From an uncultured bacterium (lineage in GTDB: Bacteria; Cyanobacteriota; Vampirovibrionia; Gastranaerophilales; Gastranaerophilaceae), in contig CANAXK010000099.1 of the NCBI GenBank assembly GCA_947365485.1, positions 1 to 6,657 of the forward strand: DNA of 6,657 nucleotides, written 5' to 3'. Positions within the stretch are counted from its first letter, which is position 1; every line of letters begins with the position of its first letter. This document shows positions 1 through 5,300 of the stretch, piece by piece. The notes below the pieces were generated by a model that searched no databases, was not told the DNA's origin, and saw nothing but the letters and a program-made list of their open reading frames with translations. The position numbers and the translations under genes are program-made.

Positions 1-22
1 AATCCCATCCTGTAGTTATACA

Positions 23-54
23 ATTGTCAGCCGACAATATATCTACGTGCGTAG
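23..54. repeat. Two adjacent short inverted repeats
   Basis: Two small palindromes lie side by side. ATTGTC at 23-28 pairs with GACAAT at 33-38 across a 4-nt loop. CTACG at 43-47 faces CGTAG at 50-54 with only two bases between them, so it is nearly a perfect palindrome. They lie downstream of the glycosidase gene and near the left window edge, so the neighbouring gene is unseen. They could be small RNA hairpins or a protein-binding site. No function can be assigned. Confidence 0.4.
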
Positions 55-64
55 CACACTCAAA

Positions 65-93
65 CCCCTCCCCGAAATAAATTCGGGAAGGGG
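65..93. repeat. GC-rich palindromic intergenic repeat
   Basis: CCCCT at 65-69 pairs with AGGGG at 89-93, and CCCGAA at 71-76 pairs with TTCGGG at 82-87. One C/A mismatch (70/88) separates the two blocks, and the loop is 5 nt. The C-rich/G-rich arms resemble those of the elements at 1444-1476 and 2665-2743, so this may be a member of a dispersed repeat family. It lies 53 nt beyond the stop of the minus-strand glycosidase gene and could halt that transcript. Read on the minus strand it is followed by only three T residues, so it is a weak intrinsic terminator at best. Confidence 0.55.
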
Positions 94-104
94 CAGCTTC
101 TTTA

Positions 105-138
105 CTTCCATAGGGGTTGTAGCGATGTATTATGGAAG
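105..138. repeat. 8-bp perfect inverted repeat after the glycosidase gene
   Basis: CTTCCATA at 105-112 is the exact reverse complement of TATGGAAG at 131-138, with an 18-nt loop. It starts 7 nt past the TAG stop (146-148) of the minus-strand glycosidase gene, so it would form in the 3' untranslated RNA. No U-run follows. A role in 3'-end stability together with the hairpin at 65-93 is possible, but this is inference. Confidence 0.4.
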
Positions 139-145
139 ATAAATT

Positions 146-1375
146 CTAGGTTAGCTTCCTCACTGTGAGGGTATGGGAAAGCGGGATTCCGCCTTGCACG
201 GCAGGTCTGTTTACGACTTGTCCTTTTATGTACATTACTGTAGAGCCGCCGCCGTCAAGGTTCATTGCGTTTACGCAGCCAAGCTCCTTCATCAGATTGG
301 CGAGCTCTATGAGCGTAAGTCCGATTGATGAGCCTTCGCGTCCGTCAGCTGTCAGCATTATTAAGTTGTTGTCTTTTGTATATCCGATTGCGGTGCGCGG
401 GTTTCTGCCGCCGATTGAGCTGAGTTTCTGGGCTGTCATATCAACATAAATGTCTCCATTTTTTATTAGATACGGGCCGCCGCTTATTATATGATTAACT
501 TCTTTCCACTCCGGATTCATCTTTATATCGAGCTTGAATCTTTTTGCGCCTGCTATCTGGCTTAACTTACTCTGTGGTCCTACGATTACGTATCCGTTCT
601 CAGGTATCTTGTTGCTTCCGTAGGAGGTTTTTATGAGCTTTCCGTCTTCGACTACTATTTGCATACCATACTTCGGACAAGGCGGAGAACATTCTCCCCA
701 ATCCGGCGTATAAACGATTGTATGAGTTGACAACATTCGAGGCTGATTGATATTATCAATTTTTAACCCTCCTATATTTGTTTTAACACTTGCTTTTAAC
801 TGTACACGCGCCATTTCAAATCCGTTGTCGAAAATTCCCATAGCCACTCTGTCGTAGATTGGACCTGTGTAGACTTTCTTGTTTATCATAAGCGTTCCTA
901 AAGGTACACCGGTCTGGGGCTTGAAGTATCCCCCGTTAATTGCGACGATTGCATTTTCTCTTGTTGCAATGCTGGAAATCTTTGAGCGTGCTGCAAGGGT
1001 GCTGGAAGCAATTGCGGGCTCTATTACGAGATTGTCGTTTACCCCCTGTGAGAGCTCTACTATGTTAATCCTGACGGGTCTGTTGTTGTAAAAACGAATC
1101 ATTCTGACATGCTTAACACCTTTTTCTACTTCTACTACTGTGGATTTTTTATACTTTGCTGCGATTTCTTCTTCAAATACCTCTGCAAGCTTTTCCTGGG
1201 TTTGGACATAATTCAAAGAAGGAGATAAACCTGCTATGTTACCGATATCTTTTGCGGATATAAGTAAGTTTTGGGATAATAGGAGGCAGAGGGCAATACC
1301 TATTCCTGCGGCGCTTGTTGCCGCTTTCTCATACCTCGGTCGCTGTAATAGTATCGTATCCATCGCTTTCACCAT
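146..1375 (-). CDS. Membrane-anchored phosphodiester glycosidase family protein (NAGPA/DUF2233 domain)
   Basis: This 409-aa protein starts with a basic segment and a hydrophobic stretch at about residues 20-40, which acts as a signal anchor or signal peptide. No lipobox is seen. After a linker comes a NAGPA-type domain (about 140-405). Its landmarks are NGGYF (147-151), SGGPYLIKNG (298-307), NPRTAIG (325-331), DGR (344-346) and the DGGGS signature (374-378). The family is named for the mammalian enzyme that uncovers mannose-6-phosphate by removing GlcNAc from a phosphodiester. Bacterial members are usually exported and are thought to act on glycan phosphodiesters of the envelope; the substrate here is unknown. 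The ATG at 1375 has no clear ribosome site. A second ATG at 1363 (Met5) is preceded by GGTGA with a 5-nt spacer and may be the real start. A strong promoter lies upstream at 1498-1526. The family call is firm and the substrate is not. Confidence 0.9.
   Translation of the reverse strand: MVKAMDTILLQRPRYEKAATSAAGIGIALCLLLSQNLLISAKDIGNIAGLSPSLNYVQTQEKLAEVFEEEIAAKYKKSTVVEVEKGVKHVRMIRFYNNRPVRINIVELSQGVNDNLVIEPAIASSTLAARSKISSIATRENAIVAINGGYFKPQTGVPLGTLMINKKVYTGPIYDRVAMGIFDNGFEMARVQLKASVKTNIGGLKIDNINQPRMLSTHTIVYTPDWGECSPPCPKYGMQIVVEDGKLIKTSYGSNKIPENGYVIVGPQSKLSQIAGAKRFKLDIKMNPEWKEVNHIISGGPYLIKNGDIYVDMTAQKLSSIGGRNPRTAIGYTKDNNLIMLTADGREGSSIGLTLIELANLMKELGCVNAMNLDGGGSTVMYIKGQVVNRPAVQGGIPLSHTLTVRKLT
1369..1373 (-). 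promoter_or_regulatory. Possible ribosome binding site favouring the internal start at 1363
   Basis: On the minus strand GGTGA is followed by five bases and then the ATG of codon 5 (1363-1361). GGTGA matches the 3' part of the usual anti-Shine-Dalgarno complement. The HDOD gene has a site with the same geometry. The longer start at 1375 has nothing comparable upstream. The choice shortens the N-terminus by four residues and does not affect the signal anchor. Confidence 0.4.
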
Positions 1376-1443
1376 GTTGCTTTAAGTTACAGGATACCTT
1401 TTTTATTAGAGAGTGGTGTGGGGCTATAACACTCTTTTTTTCT

Positions 1444-1476
1444 CCCTCTCCTTGAAGAGAGGGTTGGGGTGAGGTG
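1444..1476. repeat. GC-rich palindromic intergenic repeat in the glycosidase leader
   Basis: CCCTCTC (1444-1450) pairs perfectly with GAGAGGG (1457-1463) over a 6-nt loop, followed by TTGGGGTGAGGTG. Read on the minus strand, the order is a CTCACCCC block, two A residues, then the CCCTCTC hairpin. The element at 2665-2743 has the same block order on the plus strand. Repeats with this CTCACCCC...CCCTCTC look are, to my knowledge, common between genes in many bacteria. Here it falls in the predicted 5' leader of the glycosidase mRNA, where the hairpin would be transcribed. On the plus strand an 8-T run follows (1478-1485), but no plus-strand gene ends nearby. Confidence 0.6.
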
Positions 1477-1497
1477 ATTTTTTTTACCACCACTTCT

Positions 1498-1526
1498 ATT
1501 ATAACATACACTTAATCCCTTCTCAA
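1498..1526 (-). promoter_or_regulatory. Strong sigma70-type promoter for the glycosidase gene
   Basis: On the minus strand the -35 box is TTGAGA (1526-1521; five of six consensus bases). An exact 17-bp spacer follows, then a perfect TATAAT -10 box (1503-1498). A TG one base before the -10 (1506-1505) adds an extended -10 element. Transcription should start near 1491, giving a leader of about 116 nt that contains the palindromic repeat at 1444-1476. The -35 box lies inside a short imperfect hairpin (1517-1531) that resembles the repeat family. Confidence 0.75.
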
Positions 1527-1595
1527 GAGGGTTGTGTTAAAGAATTGGTAATACTTTAGAATGATTTTTAAAGTGGTATGAAATACACTTAATCC
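1507..1595. repeat. 12-bp direct repeat in the divergent intergenic region
   Basis: TACACTTAATCC occurs exactly at 1507-1518 and again at 1584-1595, 77 bp apart (start to start). The first copy falls in the spacer of the minus-strand promoter. The second overlaps the -35 region of the plus-strand promoter. This placement would suit binding sites for a shared regulator, or the two copies may be remnants of a duplicated repeat edge. No known operator is recognised. Confidence 0.45.
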
Positions 1596-1617
1596 TAAAA
1601 CCTGTTTTTGATATAAT
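1589..1617 (+). promoter_or_regulatory. Extended -10 promoter for the decarboxylase-like gene, probably leaderless
   Basis: A perfect TATAAT lies at 1612-1617 and is preceded by TGA (1609-1611), forming a TGnTATAAT extended -10 element. At 17-bp spacing the -35 position reads TTAATC (1589-1594), a poor match, which is usual for extended -10 promoters. Counting from the last T as -7 puts +1 at 1624, which is the A of the ATG start codon. No Shine-Dalgarno sequence is present between promoter and ATG. Confidence 0.65.
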
Positions 1618-1623
1618 AAAAAT

Positions 1624-2658
1624 ATGAGCTTAGTATCACTTTTCAGGAAAAAGAATAGAAAATCACTTTTTACAACACCGAGCCATGACGGCAAACTGTG
1701 TATCCTTCATAAGTTTTATCAGTGGTACAGGTGTGATATTTCAGAAGTCGAGGCTCTTAATCCGGACGCTGCACTGGAAGCAGCCGAAAAAAGAGCTGCT
1801 AAGATTTATAACACAAAATCGACCCGCTTTTTGACAAACGGTTCCACAAGCGGGGTTATTGCTGCGATTCTTGCGGCTTGCTCTAGGGAAGATAAACTGC
1901 TGGTCTGGGAAAACTCACACCCGTGCCATAAAAACGGTGGAAGGCTAGCCGGAGCTGAGATTGTTGAATATGCGCTTCCTTATAATCAGGAATGGGGTGT
2001 TTATGAGGCCTTAAGTGTCGAAGAGTACGAAAAACTGATAGAAAAATACTCTCCAAAAGCTCTCGTTGTGACTTCACCGAGCTATGAAGGGATTGTTTCT
2101 GATATTCATTGTATAAGCAGTATGTGCAAAAAACGCGGCGTTGTGCTGATTGTTGACGAGGCACACGGGGCTTTGTATCCGTTTAGTGACAACCTGCCGG
2201 AAACAGCCATCCCGTATGCGGATTTTACTGTCCAGTCTCTGCACAAGACTGCCGGAGGGATTAATCCGACTGCGCTTCTGCACTGTAACTGCGATTTGGA
2301 TGTGGAATCTGCGTTAAAAATGATTGCAACAACTTCTCCTTCGTACCCGATGCTTGCAACTATCGAGGCTAATATAAATTATCTGAACTCTTCAAGGGGG
2401 CGCAAAAAGATTGAGGCTTTGATTAGCGGGATTAAGGATGTGCGTGAGAGCCTTACTAATCTGGAGTTTTACGGGGATGACATAACAAAAATTCTGATAA
2501 AGAAAGACGGGATTTCCGGCTATGAATTATCAGAGATTTTGTTTGATAAATATAATATAGAGGACGAGCGTACCAACGAAAAATCCGCAATGCTTCTGTG
2601 CGGGCTCGGCACTACCAAAGAAAAGCTAAGAAAGCTGGAAAGATTAGCCAAGATTTAA
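1624..2658 (+). CDS. Short Orn/Lys/Arg decarboxylase-family PLP-dependent enzyme
   Basis: This 344-aa protein is a fold-type I PLP enzyme resembling the major domain of Orn/Lys/Arg decarboxylases (Bacillus SpeA-like group). FTTPSHDGKL (16-25) matches the family's N-terminal TPGHK-type motif. NGST (72-75) is the likely phosphate loop, and SHPCHKNG (98-105) corresponds to the cofactor-stacking region. VVTSPSYEGIVSD (148-160) and DEAH (178-181) are typical. SLHK (205-208) carries the predicted Schiff-base lysine, K208. To my knowledge typical short relatives have roughly 430-490 residues, so most of the C-terminal domain is absent. There is no sign of a frameshift, because the gene ends naturally 93 nt before the next gene. 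The family would decarboxylate a basic amino acid for polyamine synthesis, but the substrate cannot be told and activity without the C-terminal domain is uncertain. The start is well fixed: an in-frame TGA lies 15 nt upstream and ATG 1624 is the only start between it and the conserved domain. The gene is monocistronic and convergent with the hydrolase gene. Confidence 0.88.
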   Translation: MSLVSLFRKKNRKSLFTTPSHDGKLCILHKFYQWYRCDISEVEALNPDAALEAAEKRAAKIYNTKSTRFLTNGSTSGVIAAILAACSREDKLLVWENSHPCHKNGGRLAGAEIVEYALPYNQEWGVYEALSVEEYEKLIEKYSPKALVVTSPSYEGIVSDIHCISSMCKKRGVVLIVDEAHGALYPFSDNLPETAIPYADFTVQSLHKTAGGINPTALLHCNCDLDVESALKMIATTSPSYPMLATIEANINYLNSSRGRKKIEALISGIKDVRESLTNLEFYGDDITKILIKKDGISGYELSEILFDKYNIEDERTNEKSAMLLCGLGTTKEKLRKLERLAKI

Positions 2659-2664
2659 GTTGTT

Positions 2665-2743
2665 CCCCTCACCCCGTTTTTCTAATGTTCATGCATAGCC
2701 TTCACATTGAAAAACTACCCCTCTCCCACAAAGGGGCGAGGGG
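2665..2743. repeat. GC-rich intergenic repeat interrupted by a nested hairpin
   Basis: The outer arms CCCCTCACCCC (2665-2675) and GGGGCGAGGGG (2733-2743) are complementary at 10 of 11 positions. The right half also forms its own hairpin: CCCCTC (2718-2723) with GAGGGG (2738-2743), then CCC (2725-2727) with GGG (2734-2736). Between the left arm and this hairpin lies a 40-bp AT-rich inverted repeat (2676-2715). There GTTTTTC pairs with GAAAAAC and AATGT with ACATT, with one bulged T. In the related copy at 1444-1476 only two bases sit at that point. The element nearly fills the gap between two convergent genes. Confidence 0.65.
2710..2743 (-). terminator. Probable intrinsic terminator of the minus-strand operon
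   Basis: Read on the minus strand, 8 nt after the hydrolase stop codon comes a GC-rich hairpin: CCCCTC and CCC pair with GGG and GAGGGG across one mismatch. It is followed by TAG and then five T residues (2714-2710). The stem is strong and the T-run short and offset by three bases, so moderate termination is expected. On the plus strand there is no T-run after the stem, so it is less convincing as a terminator for the decarboxylase-like gene. Confidence 0.5.
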
Positions 2744-2750
2744 CGCACAA

Positions 2751-3284
2751 TCACTTAATCAAGCTCTGAACCTCTTTGAAATTCGGGTGCTTTGCACTCT
2801 TTAGCCACTCAAAAAGCGCAATTTCTGCTGTAATAATATGCGCGCCGTTGTCTTTCATCCGCTCTAAACCGGCATGGTGCTCTGCTTCTGCACGGCTTCC
2901 GCATGCGTCTTTCACCACATAAACTTCATACCCTAAGCTCCTTAACGCGGTGACTGTCTGGCTTACGCAAATGTGAGTCTCGATTCCGAATATTACTACC
3001 TGTTTTTTGCCAGAACTTTTTAAAGCCTCCAAAACATCGCTGTTTTCAAGCGCAGAAAAAGTTATTTTCTCAAATCGTTTCCCGCACTCAATTGCCGGAA
3101 TGGTCTCCCCAAGCCCCTTTGGATACTGCTCGGTAATGATTAGAGGTATACCTAGTATATTTGCAGCCTTTGACACAATTTCTGACTTTTTTTCAATCAA
3201 ACCTTTGTTAAATGCTGCGTTCAGGAGCTTTTCCTGCACATCAATTATCATCACAATGCTGTTTTCAATATTAAGTATTGTCAT
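2751..3284 (-). CDS. Isochorismatase-family cysteine hydrolase (ISOC1/ISOC2-like)
   Basis: This 177-aa protein has the normal length for a single-domain member of the isochorismatase-like hydrolases. The expected triad is visible: D15 in MIIDVQ, K73 in FEKITFSAL, and the nucleophile C106 in GIETHICVSQT. TEQYPKGLG (51-59) and the C-terminal FKEVQSLIK (169-177) are hallmarks of the ISOC1/ISOC2-type subgroup rather than of true isochorismatases or nicotinamidases. The substrate is therefore unknown; amide or related C-N hydrolysis is the family norm. No signal peptide is seen, so it should be cytoplasmic. The start codon lies inside the preceding gene (14-nt overlap) and is served by AAGGAGA with a 6-nt spacer. 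It is the last gene of the operon and is followed by a probable terminator. A functional tie to ftsEX is not evident. Confidence 0.9.
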   Translation of the reverse strand: MTILNIENSIVMIIDVQEKLLNAAFNKGLIEKKSEIVSKAANILGIPLIITEQYPKGLGETIPAIECGKRFEKITFSALENSDVLEALKSSGKKQVVIFGIETHICVSQTVTALRSLGYEVYVVKDACGSRAEAEHHAGLERMKDNGAHIITAEIALFEWLKSAKHPNFKEVQSLIK

Positions 3285-4476
3285 CGTTAATCTCCTTCTT
3301 AAATTCCAGTATAAACTGCTCTAATAAATCTTCAAGCACACCTGCTTCCAGCTCCTCCGGCTCAAGCGTAATCCGTTTTGCGTCAATGTTTTGTGCGCTC
3401 GTCTGGTAGGTTATATCAATATTAATCTTGGAAAACCCCGGGCTTGTAATCTTGAATGCGCCAACCGCATGCCTGCTTTTAATATACAGAGTTCCGTAGC
3501 CCTCGCCAATTCCCTGTTCGATACTCATCCCGAAAAGCTTGTCATTGTATTTTTGCTGGGTGTGGTAAAAAACAGGAGTTACAATCTGCTCGATTTTCTT
3601 ATTGAACTCCTGTCTGAAAAACTTGAAATTCCCGCCTGTTCCGCCAAGCTCGTTAATCGGGTTTTTGTTTGTCCTAACATAATCCTTGTCATAGTTTATC
3701 GCCTCATGGAGCCGGTTTAAGACTTCATTTATAAGCTGCTGTCTCACCTTTGAGCCGACGTTTGCAAACCCTGCATAAATCTTTTGGGGAATCTGTTCCT
3801 GAATCTTTGCCCAGAGTTTTTGAGCCGAGTCAATATTGGTATTGTACAGAAGCAGAAAATACTTGTTAGATGCGTAATTCATCAAGACATCGTTTCTTCT
3901 TATATTATTTAGTATTATTGTCTCAATCTGGTTTGGAAGAAGCAGAAACTTGGTTTTGTCGTTAGGTGAAATCGCTGCAAGCACCGCAGGGGTCGACATC
4001 TTGTTAATCTTATCAAGCTCCCTGTCCAAAATTGCGCTATAGTCTGTAAAGACCTCGTTGCTTTCAAAAATCTGGTTGTTTTGCACCAGAATTTCTCGGT
4101 ACTGCTGATTTTTTTCAAGTAGAGAAACCGCAGAAAGTGCTGGAATCATCTTTGCCTGAAACTCCTCGTCAGAAGTAAGCGGAGTTACATACCCGAGCGC
4201 TCCGGCATGGTATGCTTTAACCTTAAATTCGCTGTTTTCATTGTAGGCAAAGAGGATTGAAGGCGTGCCTTTGAGCCAATTCAGAAGTTCAAGAGTCTTA
4301 TCTTCGGAGTTTTCGCTATTTATAATCAGGAGTGAGTATGATAGCAGGTGGATTTTATCCGGAAGCTCATCAAAACAAAAGGTAAAAAGCTCATCGCTTT
4401 TTCTAAGCATGAGCTTTGTTCTAATGTATTCAAAAAAGTCAGAATCATCTGATATTAATACGATTCGGCTTTGCAT
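3271..4476 (-). CDS. Degenerate receiver + degenerate GGDEF protein with unrecognised C-terminal domain
   Basis: This 401-aa cytoplasmic protein appears to have three parts. Residues 1-115 look like a response-regulator receiver: the acidic pair D10-D11 is kept. The phosphoacceptor strand reads LLIINS, with N53 where Asp is expected, and GYVTP (95-99) lacks the conserved Lys before Pro. Residues about 145-268 follow a GGDEF-domain pattern (NNIRRNDVLMNY, 190-201, then FLLLYNTNID). The signature position reads SNKYF (203-207) instead of GGDEF, so diguanylate cyclase activity is not expected. Residues about 285-401 form a mixed alpha/beta region ending in an acidic helix that I do not recognise. 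The protein may be a phosphorylation-independent sensor or scaffold. It starts 9 nt after the HDOD stop with only a weak AGGG ribosome site, so coupled translation is likely. It overlaps the hydrolase gene by 14 nt. The domain calls rest on pattern reading and the C-terminal part is open. Confidence 0.75.
   Translation of the reverse strand: MQSRIVLISDDSDFFEYIRTKLMLRKSDELFTFCFDELPDKIHLLSYSLLIINSENSEDKTLELLNWLKGTPSILFAYNENSEFKVKAYHAGALGYVTPLTSDEEFQAKMIPALSAVSLLEKNQQYREILVQNNQIFESNEVFTDYSAILDRELDKINKMSTPAVLAAISPNDKTKFLLLPNQIETIILNNIRRNDVLMNYASNKYFLLLYNTNIDSAQKLWAKIQEQIPQKIYAGFANVGSKVRQQLINEVLNRLHEAINYDKDYVRTNKNPINELGGTGGNFKFFRQEFNKKIEQIVTPVFYHTQQKYNDKLFGMSIEQGIGEGYGTLYIKSRHAVGAFKITSPGFSKINIDITYQTSAQNIDAKRITLEPEELEAGVLEDLLEQFILEFKKEINDDNT
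3291..3297 (-). promoter_or_regulatory. Strong ribosome binding site of the hydrolase gene
   Basis: AAGGAGA on the minus strand lies 6 nt before the ATG at 3284. It sits within the last codons of the upstream receiver/GGDEF-like gene. It supports the 14-nt overlapping start and suggests independent, efficient initiation within the shared mRNA. Confidence 0.8.
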
Positions 4477-4485
4477 GTTTTTACC

Positions 4486-5283
4486 CTATGAAAGTTCTGC
4501 AATCAATACCTCTGCCTTTTGCATAATAACGTTTCTCAAATCCTCAATATCAGCAAAATCAATACCAAGTGTCTTGATAAAGTCTTTATCAAGTCCGTTA
4601 GGGTTGAAGTTTTCCTGTACCAGTTTGTCAATCAAACAAACAAGGTTACAAGGAACCGGAATTGACGATAATGACGGATTGTGGTGGTATGAAATTATGT
4701 TTGCAAGAAGGATTGGAAGCTGCCATCTCTTTGCAAGCAAAGACCCTGCCTTAACGTGGTCAGAGTCAAAGTATTTGCGCTCTGCATCAAGAATGTCAGC
4801 ACCGTCTGCAACAGCTGACAAAACTTTGCCGTACATCTTTTCGTTGGACATGTGAAGCACCATTTTCCCCACGTCATGAACAAAACCTGAAATGAACGCT
4901 TCGTCTGAGTCCATAATCTTGGTTAAGTTTGCAAGGTATTCGCAGCCTGCTGCCACTCTCATTGAGTGCTTCCAGAGCTCTTTGTCTCCCGCGTTTGACA
5001 TCATTGGCTTCATTGCGACTGCTACAATGATGTTCTTAACTTTAACCATCCCAAGCAGTGAAAGCGCAATATTAATAGAGCTTATCTGTTGTGAAAACCC
5101 GTAATATGCAGAGTTAACAAGCGCAAGAAGCTTGATTGTAAGTGATTGGTCAAACATTACGATATCGCCAATCTCTTTCATGCTTGCTGTCGGTTTTTTC
5201 ATAACGTTCAATGCCTTAACGATAACGCTTGGCATTGCCTGTATGTCTTTTACACTATTAACTAATTCAATTGTTTTATCCAT
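4486..5283 (-). CDS. HDOD domain protein
   Basis: From the ATG at 5283 this is 265 aa. An in-frame GTG at 5292 would add three residues; residue numbers here use that longer form. The HDOD domain covers about residues 10-215. It shows the MPSV start (20-23), a VMFDQSLTIKLLALVNSAYYGF block (45-66) and the SSINIALSLLG helix (71-81). KHS (108-110) and SGFVHDVGKMVL (135-146) carry H109 and the H139-D140 pair, and D222 sits in LIDKL. The four usual HD metal-ligand positions thus seem kept, although many HDOD proteins are thought to be non-enzymatic regulators. No membrane segment or receiver domain is attached. It lies between ftsX (17-nt gap) and the receiver/GGDEF-like gene (9-nt gap), so the two signalling proteins are probably made together and might interact. 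The ATG is preferred because AGGTGA sits 5 nt before it, whereas the GTG has only a weak purine stretch. Confidence 0.88.
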   Translation of the reverse strand: MDKTIELVNSVKDIQAMPSVIVKALNVMKKPTASMKEIGDIVMFDQSLTIKLLALVNSAYYGFSQQISSINIALSLLGMVKVKNIIVAVAMKPMMSNAGDKELWKHSMRVAAGCEYLANLTKIMDSDEAFISGFVHDVGKMVLHMSNEKMYGKVLSAVADGADILDAERKYFDSDHVKAGSLLAKRWQLPILLANIISYHHNPSLSSIPVPCNLVCLIDKLVQENFNPNGLDKDFIKTLGIDFADIEDLRNVIMQKAEVLIAELS

Positions 5284-5288
5284 ATTTG

Positions 5289-5294
5289 TCACCT
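5289..5294 (-). promoter_or_regulatory. Ribosome binding site that decides the HDOD start
   Basis: AGGTGA on the minus strand is followed by a 5-nt spacer and ATG at 5283. It overlaps the alternative GTG start at 5292, so a ribosome bound here would use the ATG. The motif matches the 3' portion of the AAGGAGGTGA anti-Shine-Dalgarno complement. Confidence 0.6.
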
Positions 5295-5300
5295 ATTCTT

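Noticed and set aside
1478..1485. Eight-T run after the hairpin at 1444-1463 as a plus-strand terminator
   Set aside because: The T-run is separated from the stem by 14 nt and no plus-strand gene ends upstream of it within the window.
1329..1511. A 60-codon minus-strand frame in the glycosidase leader
   Set aside because: It covers the promoter -10 box and the GC-rich repeat, and its PQPSLQGEGE-like translation is typical of repeat sequence read as protein.
2598..2804. A 68-codon plus-strand frame spanning the repeat between the convergent genes
   Set aside because: It overlaps the end of the decarboxylase-like gene in another frame, runs through the palindromic repeat and into the antisense of the hydrolase. 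Translated repeats often give such spurious proteins.
3007..3720. Plus-strand open frames of 105 and 109 codons
   Set aside because: They are antisense to the hydrolase and receiver/GGDEF-like genes, show no ribosome site of note and no domain.
4265..4855. A 196-codon open frame on the plus strand
   Set aside because: It lies antisense across the HDOD and receiver/GGDEF-like genes, both of which have recognisable domains on the minus strand. Its translation is serine-rich and shows no motif, as expected of a shadow frame.
5284..5292. GTG at 5292 as the HDOD start
   Set aside because: It overlaps the AGGTGA ribosome site that points to ATG 5283, and its own upstream sequence has only a weak purine stretch. 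It remains possible.
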